Position numbers and translations under genes: made by a program
The notes under the pieces: model-generated
The model's database searches: none
Seen by the model: the letters and a program-made list of their open reading frames with translations, nothing else
Told to the model about the DNA's origin: nothing
Part shown: piece after piece, positions 20,383-31,979 of the stretch
How the letters are laid out: each line of letters begins with the position of its first letter
Numbering within the stretch: the stretch's first letter is position 1
DNA from: Mycoplasma sp. 1654_15
GTDB lineage: Bacteria; Bacillota_I; Bacilli_A; Mycoplasmatales; Metamycoplasmataceae
NCBI RefSeq assembly: GCF_012516495.1
Contig: NZ_CP051214.1
Coordinates: 310,001 to 374,000, forward strand
DNA length: 64,000 nt
Direction of reading: 5' to 3'

Positions 20383-20410
20383 ATTATATATATATATATA
20401 TATATTCCAA
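20383..20410 (-). promoter_or_regulatory. Promoter with TA-repeat spacer for the small membrane protein
   Basis: On the minus strand TTGGAA (20410-20405) is followed by a 16-bp spacer made only of TA units and then TATAAT (20388-20383). The whole TA tract spans 20385-20404. Gain or loss of a TA unit changes the -35/-10 spacing by 2 bp, the mechanism known for Haemophilus hif fimbriae. The gene starts about 60 bp downstream. Confidence 0.65.
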
Positions 20411-20532
20411 GTAATTAGTAAAAAATAGCAACTAATGTAAATTACAAAAATAATATATTTTAAAATCAATTATTTCATTTTAATGTAAATGATTAATGAA
20501 TTAATAAATTTTTTCAGAAAATAAGTAAATTT

Positions 20533-20561
20533 AAAAAACACACACAAAGTGTGTGTTTTTT
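20533..20561. terminator. Terminator downstream of the minus-strand lipoprotein
   Basis: A 13-bp perfect stem (AAAAAACACACAC and its complement) with an AAA loop lies 13 bp after the lipoprotein stop; A and T runs on both sides allow action in either direction. Confidence 0.8.
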
Positions 20562-20573
20562 AATAGTTTTAGT

Positions 20574-22004
20574 TTAATTACTTTTTACTTCTTTTGGATC
20601 GTATTTTCAAATAAATTCTTGTGTATTATCAGAATATGTAATTTTTAGATTTAAAGAAATAAGTTCATTAATCTCAGATTTATTTTGAACAACAACATCA
20701 ATTTGTTTAATTTTGTCATTAAATTTGTCTTTAATTTCGTTTATTTTAGATTGTTCTTTTCAGTTTTCTGCGCTAAAAGTTTCACGTGGATTAATGCTTA
20801 AAAGAATAAGTTTTTGAATTTCTTCTATACTTTCTGAATTTAAATTCTCATTGTTATTTGCTGTAAATTGATATTGTTTAATTTCTTTAGAAAATAAAAA
20901 TAATTTTTTAAATAGTACTTTTACATCGTCCTTAAAATTTAAGTTAAATAATAATGATTTAATTATATCTACTTTAGGAATTACATCCTGAATTCGGTTT
21001 TCAGCTTGTAATCTTCTTTGATATGATCATCATTCATTAGCAACAATTGGCAAATGATAAGCAATAGGTTGAATTGGTAGATAAAAAGCCCTTTCTTCAG
21101 AACTAATGTTATTATCATCTAATATTTTTCTAATTTCTAAAAGTATTTTCGCAGTATCATCAAAATATTTATTAAATTCTTCTGCTTGTTTTTCATCTAA
21201 TTTATCTAATCTATCTTGAAATTCTTTTTTTGCTTGTCTATCTTTTTTTATTTCTTCATCTAGAGCAAAATTATTTCTACGGTTTCCACGACTAGTTCTG
21301 AATTTGAATCCTGAAATGATAGATTCAATTTGGTAGAGACTTTGTTCAATTTCTCTTTGTTGCTCAGTTTCAGTAAATATTTTATTATTATCTGTGTATA
21401 GCTTAGTTAATTTGTCAAATTGAGGTTTTAATAAGTTGTCTAATTTATCATTTATTTCTTTTATTTGTTCTTTAGAAAATAAAGTAGGTTGGTTTAAAAA
21501 ATCTTCTGCACTTAAATCTTGATATTTTTTTAAGTCAGGATTTTTTTCAAAAAAATCTTTTTCTTGTTGTGCATTAACTTTTTCTTCTCACACCTTTGAA
21601 TAAATAGAACTTAATTTTGCGCCTTGCTCTTGAAGCGGTTGTAAAATAGTTTGAGCAGTGTTTATTAACTTCAATTTTTCTTCGTTAGTTATATTAGAAT
21701 CTTTTAATTTATTTATTAATTCTTCATTAATTTGTTTAATTATTTCATCAAATTTATTTTTCTCTTGTTCTACTCTTGAATCAGAAACAACAATTTTGTT
21801 ATCTTTTTCATCTTGAGTCTTTGCTTCGTTTAGTAATTGTGTATCTTTTTCGTTTTGTTGATTTAGTTTTGAATTATCACCAACAACAATACCTTTAGGC
21901 TGTTTGTCTCCATTTTCTGTGCTCCCACAAGAAATTACGAACAAAGAACTACTAAAAACTAGTGCCGATAAAGGTAATAACAACATTTTCTTTTTTAATT
22001 TCAT
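20574..22004 (-). CDS. Lipoprotein with coiled-coil regions
   Basis: This protein of 476 residues has a basic start, hydrophobic core and lipobox VISC (Cys about 26), so it is a surface lipoprotein. The mature chain is rich in Lys, Glu, Gln, Asn and Ile with heptad-like patterns, especially near residues 60-140 and 170-260. Several Trp codons are TGA. I recognise no family; many mycoplasma surface lipoproteins look like this. It is a single gene with its own terminator. Confidence 0.8.
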
Positions 22005-22225
22005 CGTTTAATTATACAGATAAAAAATAATTATTTTAAATTAGCGTACTTTTTCTTGAAATTTAAAAGAAAAGTAATAGAAATTTACAAAGTTAAACCA
22101 AAATTTGTCTTTTACTATTTCAAATTTATAAAGTCTTACAGTTATTATAATTTTTATAAAAATCTTTCAAAATGAAGCATATTTGTATTAATTTAAAATA
22201 AAATAAAGAATTACAGAGATAAAAA

Positions 22226-22272
22226 TGAGCAGATCCCCTTTTCTTAAAAAAATAGAAAAGGGGATCTGCTCA
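22226..22272 (-). terminator. Strong terminator after the minus-strand methyltransferase operon
   Basis: A 19-bp perfect stem (core GAGCAGATCCCC / GGGGATCTGCTC) with a 9-nt A/T loop is followed on the minus strand by ATTTTTAT. Its GC-rich base stands out from the surrounding sequence. Confidence 0.75.
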
Positions 22273-22307
22273 ATATAAAATCTTGTTTTTGATCTTGTTC
22301 TTTTGAT

Positions 22308-22478
22308 TTAGAAAATTTTTCTATTTTTTTCTACAAGATAATCAAAACTTTGTTTTATTTTTTCAAAATTATTAAAGAACCGATGCTGTTTATAAGTATT
22401 TATCAACTTAAAGTTATTATCAAAATTAGTTTGTATTTTTTGAAAATAATAAGTATTACTTTTTAAATTGCTCTTCAT
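22308..22478 (-). CDS. Short protein overlapping the methyltransferase end, possible gene remnant
   Basis: A 56-residue frame starts inside the last codons of the methyltransferase gene, behind GAAAGGG, and ends before the terminator. It is rich in Asn, Lys and Phe. It may be a real small gene or what is left of a cognate restriction enzyme. No family is recognised. Confidence 0.35.
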   Translation of the reverse strand: MKSNLKSNTYYFQKIQTNFDNNFKLINTYKQHRFFNNFEKIKQSFDYLVEKNRKIF

Positions 22479-23466
22479 ACACCCTTTCAATTATGGCTCT
22501 AGCTAAAGCAAAAGTAATTCTTCTTCTTCTTCTTTTTCCTTCCTTGTTATTTCCTTTAAAGGGTGAAAGTAAAATATCATCACTTTGTTTTCGAATTAAA
22601 TTGACTAAGTTATTACATTCTTGAATAAATTTATGCTTCATTTCTAAAGTAAAATCTATATTTTTTAATTCAATCAAAGTAAAATGTCTTGATGAATGTT
22701 TTAAATTTTTCTGTCAATCATAATCAAAATTTTCTTTTAAATCAAATTTTATTTCGCTTCCAGGTATTGTTCCATCAATGCACTTAAGCGCCAATCAAGT
22801 ATTTAAAGAATTAAACTTTATGATTTGAGTTTTTTTGTACTCTAAATTAAAGCTAAAAATTTTTTTTAAATTATTAATATATTTATTATTTTTGTATATT
22901 TTAATTTGGCTATATTCTTTTTCTTTGTTATCAAAACAAACTACACATACAGGATTTTCTGTGTCTAAAAAAGGATTATCTTCAATAATTGTAATTGAAA
23001 CTAATTTATTAAATTGCTTAAAATTTGAATGAATAAAGGACTCAGGAACAATTGCAACTACATAATCAGAAGCTTCTAACATTTTTTCTAGAGCAATTAA
23101 GTAAGTGTCTTCATATATAGAATTTTCAAAGTATTTGTCAAGCCCAAGTTGTTTTCTAGTAGCTGAATTTTTTGCAACATAAGGCGGATTTGTAATTATT
23201 ATTGCATCTTTTATTTTAGGAATTTCCTTCAAAGAATCATTAATTTTTCAACCTAAAGTCGGGTCAATATCCAAACCAACAATTTCCTTGTTTAAAAAGG
23301 ATAATGCATCAAATAAATCACCATTACCTGCAAATGGATCATAAAGTATTGGCTTATCAGAATTAATAATAAAATCAACTATGTGTTTATGAAGTCAAGA
23401 GTGTTTTTTTGTAAAAAATTGACCCATTTTTGTTTTAAAATGCTTTATTTTTGAAGGGTTTTGCAT
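22456..23466 (-). CDS. DNA adenine N6-methyltransferase
   Basis: This 336-residue protein has the SAM-binding motif DPFAGNGDLF (about residues 41-50) and the catalytic NPPY motif (about 94-97), in the order of gamma-type N6-adenine methyltransferases. Target recognition would lie in the C-terminal half, which ends in a Lys/Arg-rich stretch. It starts 1 bp after the RNase HIII stop, in the same operon. No intact restriction gene is next to it, so it may be an orphan. Confidence 0.82.
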
Positions 23467-23467
23467 A

Positions 23468-24208
23468 TTATTTTTCGATTTTATTAACTCCTATTCTTTC
23501 AATTATAGTTTCTGTAGTTTTAAAATGATACTTAGCATTTTTTCTTAAAAAATCAAGTGAATGTTTCTGTATTTCTTTCAAAGAATAATTTACTATATTT
23601 TCAATACCAGATGAACCTTTTGGAAAAACTGTTTTTCATTTTTTCTCGCGTTTTAACATAGAGATAGTAAGGCTATATTTTGCGATAATCGAAGCTGCTG
23701 AAGCCTGCTTTATTTTTTCATCTGCTTTTTTAATTAAGGTGAGTGGATGTTGTTTTAAGTTTCAATGTTTAACATTTAAATTTTCATAAATCTTTAATAA
23801 ATAAGATTCAAAAGTCTCTTTAGAAACAAAACCATCAATAATAATAGCTTCAGGATTTGTATTTTGAAAATGTTCTTTTTTCAACTTTTTCAACATTTTT
23901 AAATACAAAATAGTTTTAATAACATGTGAATTAAAACCTTGATCAATTAATAAATTGTATTTTTCCATATCTAAGACAATAACTTCAAATTTAATTTTAT
24001 TTATAATTTGATTATATAAATTTTCTAGTTTAATTGCAGTTAAAGTCTTAGAATCTTTTATTTGTTCTAACAGCTCAGAATCTAAATCACTTTCTCTAAA
24101 TAGTGTACAACAAACAGTTAGGTTTGTAAAGTATTCACCGACCCCCACTTCATCACAACCTACAACATAACTATCTTTGTTTATTGAATTTAAAATGTCC
24201 ATTTTCAT
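23468..24208 (-). CDS. rnhC: Ribonuclease HIII
   Basis: This 246-residue protein has the type 2 RNase H motif GCDEVGVGEYF (Asp about 19, Glu about 20), a second acid in KDSKT, and IIDGF and ASAASIIAKY later, as in RnhB/RnhC. The DEVGxGEYF form favours HIII. It is shorter than the usual 300 residues and lacks the N-terminal TBP-like domain. It removes RNA from RNA/DNA hybrids. Starts at 24208 or 24202 are both possible; it overlaps the gene upstream by 38 bp. Confidence 0.85.
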
Positions 24209-24917
24209 CCTTTGTAATTAATCTATCTGATATTATAAAGTATTTTAAGTCCCAAATATATGCTCTATTAGAAATAAAAATTAGTTGGTTTCAGATGTTT
24301 ATAATGTCTATATTAAATTTGTTAAAATATTTTTTAATTAGTACTTTTTCTTTATTAAATCTCATTTTTTCTTCTTTTTCTATGTATTTTCCGACAGGTT
24401 TTTCAAAAGGAATATAAAAAACTTTTTGTCAATTAATTTCTTTGTTGCAGTCTTTAATATAAGAAAAACTTAAAAGTTGCTGAATTCAATTATTATTTTC
24501 TTTAGAATCAAAAATTATTTTGTTATTTTCAGCATACAAAAGAGCTGGATAATCTTTATTTACATCTAAATTTGTTAAATCTTGATTAGAAAATACAACA
24601 CTATCTTCTAAGTTGTTTAAAAAATTTGCTCATTTAGGCAAAGTATTTCCATAATAAATAAAAAATTTATTATGATTAAATTTAAGAAAATCTTTAACTA
24701 GTTTTTCTTCATTGTTGTCAAGAAACTTTTGACTAAAAACCTTCATTTTTGAAGCTAAAAACTCTTTTTTTGTAAATAATAACTCTATTTCTTGTAAAGT
24801 ATTATCTTCTATATTTTTTTGCTTTAAAAATTTTAAAAATTCTTTTAAATCAAAAGTAGATTTAGTAATTAAACTAAAAAAAATTATTGCAAAATCAAGA
24901 TTTTTCATTTTTGTCAT
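24171..24917 (-). CDS. Hypothetical protein upstream of rnhC
   Basis: This 248-residue protein has a hydrophobic N-terminal helix-like stretch and mostly Lys/Asn/Phe-rich helices; several Trp codons are TGA. It is first in the operon with rnhC and the methyltransferase and overlaps rnhC by 38 bp, so it is cotranslated. A start at 24917 or 24908 is possible. I recognise no domain. Confidence 0.7.
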
Positions 24918-25117
24918 ACTTAACTAATTTTAAAACTTAATAATAAATAATGTTATTTTTCAAAATTTTTTTGTGAAATATTATTTGATAATATATAATT
25001 TCAAAATTATTATTAAATTACAATAATGATTTTTTATTTCACAAAGTAATTTTATTTTTGATAAAAACTCTAGTCAGTATAACTAGTTTTATCTTAATTT
25101 TTTAAAGGATAATTATA

Positions 25118-26884
25118 ATGAATAATAACTATATCGAAGAAACTAATGATAGAAATTCGAAAATCAAACCTACAAAATTTTTCGGTCTTGGAGGAATGCA
25201 AGAAATTGGAAAATCCACTTTAGTAATTGAGCACGATTCAGATATTGTAATAATAGATTCAGGAATCAAATTTGCTGATATTTTTACAACAGGAGTAAAA
25301 GGAATGATTCCTGATTATTCTTATTTAGCTAAAAATCAACACAAAATCAAAGGTCTTTTTATTACACACGGACATGAAGATCACATTGGTGGAATTGTTT
25401 ATTTAGTACAGCAAGTTCACATTAAAACTATTTTCGCACCAAGAATTGCTATTCAATATTTAAAAGCCAGATTTGATGAATTTAGTTTAAAACTCAAAAT
25501 AAAATTTATTGAAATTGAAAAAGATGCAGTTCATAAATTTGATCATTTAACTGTTGATTTTTGAACAGCGCAACATTCAATTCCTGACGCTTTTGGTATT
25601 AGAGTAAGTTCTAAAAATGGCTCACTTATGTGTACAGGAGATTTTCGTTTTGATTACACTCCAATTGGAAATTACACAGATTTTAGTAAATTAAAAGAAA
25701 TTGGTGATCAAGGTCTTACAATTTTATTCTCAGATTCTACAAATGCAATGAGACCTAGTCATTCACCTAGTGAAAAAGATATTTTAAAAGATATAGAAGA
25801 ACACATTAAAAATGCTACTAAAAAAGTGATTATTACTGCTTTTGCTTCTAACTTAACAAGAATTAAAGCAATAATAGATTTAGGAATTAAACTAGAGAAA
25901 AAAATTGTTACTTTTGGTAGAAGTATGATAAATGGGGTTAAAATAGGAAGAAAAATCGGTTATATTAATATCCCAGATAATGCTTTTGTTGACAAAAAAA
26001 ATATTTCTAAATATGATCCAAATGAGATTTTAATTTTAACAACAGGATCTCAAGGTGAACAATTAGCGGCTTTGGATAAAATGTCATACAACAAACATCC
26101 TCACGTTAAAATCGGAAGCAAAGACGTCATTATTTTTTCCTCATCTCCTATCCCTGGAAACAGAATCAAAATTGAACTTTTAATTAACAGACTTTACAAA
26201 TTAAATGCAATTATTAAAGAAAATGGTCCAGATGGTTATTTGCATACTTCAGGTCATGCTTACAAAGAAGAGCACGAAAAAATATTTAAACTAACAAAAC
26301 CAAAATACTTTTTTCCCTATCATGGAGAGTATAGAATGTGTTTAGCTCATAAACAAACAGCAATTGAATCTGGGGTAAAAGCTTCGAATGTAGTTATTCC
26401 AAGCGTTGGTGAAGTTTATGAAATAGTTAATCAAAAAATTACTAAATCTAAACAAGTAATTCATACAGGTCCGGTCTATATTGATGGAGATATAGTTTCA
26501 ACAGCAAACTCACAAATCTTAAAAGAAAGAGAAGAATTACGAGAAAACGGTTTTGTTTTTATCCTTACTGCTATAGATAAAAAAACAAACTCAATAATCG
26601 GAAGATCAAAAGTAATTTCTCGTGGTGCTTTTTTTGCAAAAAATTCAAAAACACTTTTAAATGAAATCAGAAGACTAGTGCATGGAGCTGTTTTATTTAC
26701 TATCAAAAATGAAGCAAATTGAGAAATTCCGCAGTTAAAACAACTAATAAAAAACAGGCTAACTACCTTCTTTTATAAAGAAAAAAGAAGAAAACCTGTT
26801 ATTTTATCTTCTTTTTTATTTGTTGATAAAAAATACGATTTTTTAGAAGATTATGCAAAACAAAACAACATAAACAAACAATAA
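25118..26884 (+). CDS. rnj: Ribonuclease J
   Basis: This 588-residue metallo-beta-lactamase/beta-CASP protein has the zinc motif THGHEDHIGG (about residues 83-92), FSDSTNA, a TTGSQGE segment and HTSGHA, followed by a C-terminal RNase J domain. It works as 5'-3' exo- and endoribonuclease in mRNA decay and rRNA maturation. The upstream 200 bp are a divergent promoter region with the minus-strand hypothetical gene. uvrA follows after 15 bp. Confidence 0.94.
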
Positions 26885-26899
26885 AGACAGGTAATTTTT

Positions 26900-29767
26900 A
26901 TGAAAAAAGATACACATAATTTTATTTATGTTCAAGGTGCAAGAGAAAATAATTTAAAAAATATCGATGTTATAATTCCTAAAAATAAGTTAGTGGTTCT
27001 CACAGGTGTCTCAGGTTCTGGTAAGTCTTCTTTAGCTTTTAACACAATTTATGAAGAAGGAAAAAGAAGATATGTTGATTCTCTAAGTTCATATGCTAGA
27101 CAGTTTTTAGGTGGAACTAAAAAACCTAATGTAGATTCAATTTATGGACTAATGCCCACTATTTCAATTGAACAAAAAACAACGCATAACAATCCAAGAT
27201 CTACAGTTAGTACTGTAACTGAAATTTATGATTACTTTCGATTATTGTACGCCAAGATAGGAAAAGCTTTTTGTCCTAATCATAAAAAAGAAATAAAAGC
27301 TTGAAAAAGTTTAGATATTTTAGATTTTATCTTCAATTTTGAAGCAAATACAAAAATTTTAATTTTAGCTCCTATAATACAAAAACAAAAAGGTAGCTTT
27401 GACGAATTAACAAATAAGCTTCGAAATGAAGGATTTTCAAGAATTAAAGTAAACGAAGATATTTATTCTTTGGATGAAGAAATCAAGTGAAACAAAAACA
27501 TTTTTTACAACATAGATATAGTTGTTGACAGAATCGTTGTTTCAGATACGCTATCAAAAGCAAGTGTAAGTGCTGCTATCGAAACTGCTTTTGAATACTC
27601 AAAAGGTTTAGTGAAAATAGAAGCAGTAAATAAAGAATCTAGAATTTTTTCTAAATTTCATTCCTGCCCAGAAGGTGATTTTAATGTTCCTGCTATAGAA
27701 AACAAGCTTTTTTCCTTTAATTCTCCTTATGGAATGTGTCAATCTTGTCAAGGAATAGGTGTAAAATTAAAAGCAGATTTTAACCTTGTAGTACCTAATA
27801 AAAAATTAAGCATTAATCAAGGTGCAATTACCTATTTTGGAAGTTCAGTTAATACAAAATCAATGGAATGACAAGAATTTGATGTTTTATTAAACTATTA
27901 TGACATCGATAAATCAGTTCCTATTTCTTCATTAACAAGTGAAGAATTAAAAATTATCAAATATGGAACAAAAGAATCGCTACAGTATTCAATAATGTCT
28001 GAATCTGGAAAACTTTATCACAGAGATAGAGAAATTGAAGGAATTTTAACTAGAATTGAAAATAAATATTTAGAAACTTCAAGTGAAGAACTAAGAAATT
28101 GATATAAAAAATTTATGTCAGAATTAGATTGTGAACAATGTAAAGGCGCTAGATTAAATAATTACGCACTAGCTATCAAAATAAACGGTTTAAATATTTA
28201 TGAATTATGTGCTTTTCCAATTTCTAAAATTTACGACTTTATCAATAATTTAAATTTAAATGATTTTGATTATGAAGTATCCAAAAATATCATTAATGAA
28301 GTAAAACATAGACTTAAATTTTTAATAGATGTAGGATTAGATTATTTATCTTTAAATAGAAAGGCAGAAACTCTTTCAGGTGGAGAATCTCAAAGAATTA
28401 AACTAGCTACTCAAATTGGTTCAAATTTAACAGGAATTTTGTATGTCTTAGATGAACCCTCAATCGGTTTACATCAAAAAGATAATCAAAGATTAATTGA
28501 TTCGCTTAAGAAAATGGTTGACATAGGAAATACTTTGTTAGTTGTAGAACACGATGAAGAAACTATCTTATCAGCAGATCATATTATAGACATCGGACCT
28601 TTTGCAGGCTCAAATGGTGGTAAGCTCATTTCGCAAGGAAGTTTAGAGCAAATCCTTCAAAATAAAGACTCAATTACTTCTCAGTATCTATCAGGAACAA
28701 AAGAAATTAAAATTCCTTCAAAAAGAAGAGCGGGCAAGTCACAATTCATAGTAATCGAAGGTGCTAAAGAGAACAATTTAAAGAATTTAAAAGTAGAATT
28801 TCCTCTTGGTAAGTTCATAGCTGTAACAGGTGTTTCAGGTTCTGGTAAATCAACATTAGTAAATGAAATTTTAGTAAAAGCAATCACAAAACAGCTAACA
28901 AATCCAAATATAAGAGTAGGAAAATATAGTCAAATTAAAGGTGTTTTTAATTTAGATAAAATAATTTCAGTTTCGCAATCACCGATCGGTAGAACACCAA
29001 GATCTAATCCAGCTACATATACTTCTGTTTTCGATGATATTAGAGACGTTTTTGCTTCAGTAGAAGAAGCAAGAGCTAGGGGTTATCAAAAAGGTCATTT
29101 TTCTTTTAATTTAGCCATCGGACGTTGTGATAAATGTCAAGGAGATGGTTCGATTAAAATTGAAATGCATTTTTTACCAGATGTTTATGTAGTTTGTGAC
29201 CACTGTAATGGTAAAAGATATAAAGAAGAAATTTTAGAAATAAAATATAGAACAAAATCCATAGCAGATGTTTTAGATATGACTGTTGAAGAAGCTTCAA
29301 TTTTCTTCGCACAACGTTCAAAAATCAAGGATAAATTGCAAACTTTATTAGATGTTGGGCTAAACTATATTAAGCTTGGACAATCAGCAACTACACTTTC
29401 AGGTGGTGAAGCACAAAGGGTTAAATTAGCTACATATTTACAAAAAAAACCTACAGGAAAAACGCTTTATGTTTTAGATGAACCTACTACTGGATTGCAC
29501 ACTTATGATGTTGATAATTTATTAAGGGTTTTAAATAGAATCGTTGATCATGGTGATACAGTTTTAGTAATCGAGCATAATTTAGATGTTATAAAAATAG
29601 CTGATTACATAATCGATTTAGGTCCAGAAGGCGGAGAAAACGGAGGTTATGTAGTAGCTACTGGAACCCCTGAAGCTGTAGCTGAAAATCCAAATTCATA
29701 CACTGGAAAATACTTAAAATTTATTTTAGAAAAAAATAATAGTTCTAAAAAAGAAGAAAAAGTATAA
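26900..29767 (+). CDS. uvrA: Excinuclease ABC subunit UvrA
   Basis: This 955-residue protein has two ABC modules: Walker [10 protein letters not shown] (about residue 36) and GVSGSGKST (about 650), signature [12 protein letters not shown] and [12 protein letters not shown], and two Walker B LDEP motifs. The second zinc finger (CDKCQ...CDHC) is complete. The first zinc site reads CPEG...CQSC, so one usual cysteine is missing. UvrA finds DNA damage with UvrB; uvrB and uvrC are not in the window. Confidence 0.96.
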
Positions 29768-29794
29768 AATATAAGTTTAAAGAAAGGACAAAAT

Positions 29795-30817
29795 ATGGAA
29801 ACAGCACAATATAAAATTCCAGAAGACTTAATTGGTGCAAGAGCCTTTAGAGAAGGTGAAGCGTTTTATATATTTCCAAATTGACTTCCAGTTTATTCAT
29901 TTACTATTGTTGTGGGAATGATAGTTTCTATTTTGACTATATTTTTCTTCTGAAAAAGAGAAAAATACAAAATTGACCACCTTTTAACTTTGGTCATAAT
30001 TACAATTCCTACTTCAATTATCGGAGCTCGTTTAGGTTTTATTTTTGAACGTTTAGCTGATCATGATCCAACAATTTCTCAAACTTGGTGAGATATTCGA
30101 TCAGGAGGTTTATCTATTCAGTGGGCAGTTATTGTACCAACAATTTGTGATCTTCTTTATATATACAAAAAACGAATTGATATAGACTATAGAAAAGCAT
30201 TTTCCTTTATTTTACCAGCAGTTTTAATTGGTCAAGCTATTGGACGTTGAGGAAATTTTACAAATCATGAGGTCTATGGAAAAATTGATTATACCGGAGC
30301 ATATGTTGATTGATTAGGTCCATTAATTAGAAAAAATATGTTCATTTCTGACAAAGTAAATGAAGCTGGTGCCCTTAGAGTTCCTTTGTTTTTCTATGAG
30401 TTTTTAACTTCTTTAATTGGTTATATTCTAATTGTTTGAGTTTTAAATTTATTTGGTTGATTAAAGCCAGGAGCAACAGGTTCTTTATATATTATGTACT
30501 ATGGAATAGTTAGAGCATCAATGGAAGACTTACGTCAAGAAGCTTTTGCAATTTATTTAGTTCTTGCTATTTTATCAATTATTTTAGGATTAATTTTATT
30601 TATAAGGTTCCAATTTTTCGCAAATTACTATATAAAAGTAGGAAAAACTCAAAATCCAGAACATAAAAAAATATTTTCTTTAGGTACATATATTCACATT
30701 ATGAAATTTGTAAGATATCAAAAATCTAAAGAAAAATACTTCAAAATTCCTTTTACAAGATGAAATAGAATTGCAACAATCCAAAGATTAGAAATTCAAA
30801 ACTTACAAAAAAATTAA
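29795..30817 (+). CDS. lgt: Prolipoprotein diacylglyceryl transferase
   Basis: This 340-residue membrane protein has the Lgt signature IGRWGNFTNHEVYG and about seven hydrophobic segments, with a long C-terminal extension. It adds diacylglyceryl to the lipobox cysteine, needed by the lipoproteins in this window. AAAGGA precedes the ATG. A terminator and trxB follow; lgt-trxB adjacency is common in mollicutes. Confidence 0.94.
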
Positions 30818-30819
30818 TA

Positions 30820-30862
30820 AAAATTCGCTTTAAAAATACAAAAATTTAAAGCGAGTTTTTAT
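30820..30862 (+). terminator. Intrinsic terminator after lgt
   Basis: A 15-bp stem with one G-T pair (AAAATTCGCTTTAAA with TTTAAAGCGAGTTTT) is followed by a T run. Confidence 0.8.
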
Positions 30863-30893
30863 TTAAGTAATAAAATTATACAAAGGAGAAAAT

Positions 30894-31811
30894 ATGGAAA
30901 CAAAAAAATATGACGTTTTAATAATCGGTGCAGGTCCTGCAGGAATGACAACTGCTTTGTATGCTGCAAGAGGAAATTTAAAAGTAGCACTTTTAGAAAA
31001 AGGAGCACCTGGAGGAAAATTAGTCTCACAATCTAAAATAGAAAACTGACCTGGAGATGAAATGATTCAAGGAGCAGATTTAGCCCTTAGAATGTACAAA
31101 CACGTATTGAAATTTGGTGTTGAACATAATTATTGTGAAGTTAAAGATGTAATTTCAAATTCTGAATTTTCTAAACAGGTTATTTGTGAAGATGGAAGCC
31201 AATATGAAGCAAAAGCAGTAGTAATAGCTTCAGGTATGGTGGAAAGAAAACCTTTAGATATCAAAAATTTACTTGATTTTGAACACAGAGGAGTTTCTTA
31301 TTGTGTAGTTTGTGATGGACCTTTTTATGGACATAATCCAGCTATAGTAATAGGAGGAGGAAACTCAGCAGTAGAAGAATCAGCGTTTTTATCTTCAATT
31401 GCTTCCAAAGTTAGTGTTTTTGTACGTGATAATCAATTTAATGCAGAGCCTATAATGATTGAAGAGCTTAAATCAAAAGAGAATGTTGAAATTTTCTTTA
31501 ATTCAAAAGTTTTGGAACTTAAAGGAAAAGACTTTTTAGAAGAAGCAGTAGTTGATATAAATGGTACAATTAAAACTATCAAAGCACATTCTTTATTTCC
31601 TTATATAGGCTTTCTTCCTGCAACAAGTTTTTTAACTAAATTAGATATTTTAGATCAAACAAAATTAATTCCAGTAGACAAATTTGGAGAAACAAGAGTT
31701 AAAGGAATTTACGCTGTAGGAGACGTTGTTCAAAAAGAAATTCGGCAAATAGCAACCGCAGCTTCTGATGGAGCTATAGTAGGAAAAATTCTAACTAATA
31801 GACTTAAATAA
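30894..31811 (+). CDS. trxB: Thioredoxin-disulfide reductase
   Basis: This 305-residue flavoprotein has the FAD motif GAGPAGM near the start, the redox pair CVVCDG (family usually CATCDG), the NADPH motif GGGNSAVEE and a C-terminal YAVGDV. It reduces thioredoxin with NADPH. AAAGGAG precedes the ATG. The gene is closed by a terminator. Confidence 0.95.
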
Positions 31812-31833
31812 TTTTTAAAATTCCTTCATTTTT

Positions 31834-31875
31834 AAAGCAAAAATTAACTAAATATTTTTGCTTTTTATTTTTTTA
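31834..31875 (+). terminator. Intrinsic terminator after trxB
   Basis: An 11-bp stem (AAAGCAAAAAT with ATTTTTGCTTT), 9-nt loop and long T run. Confidence 0.8.
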
Positions 31876-31922
31876 TCAACAAAAAGATATACTAAATTTT
31901 ATGCAAAAATAACATTAGAGTT

Positions 31923-31928
31923 TATAAT
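31923..31928 (+). promoter_or_regulatory. Promoter -10 box of the P97-like gene
   Basis: TATAAT lies 52 bp before the ATG, after the trxB terminator, and AAAGGA precedes the start codon. Confidence 0.5.
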
Positions 31929-31979
31929 TTAATAATACTTTTTACTAAGAGGTTCAAAATTGAATTTCAAAGGAATAAT

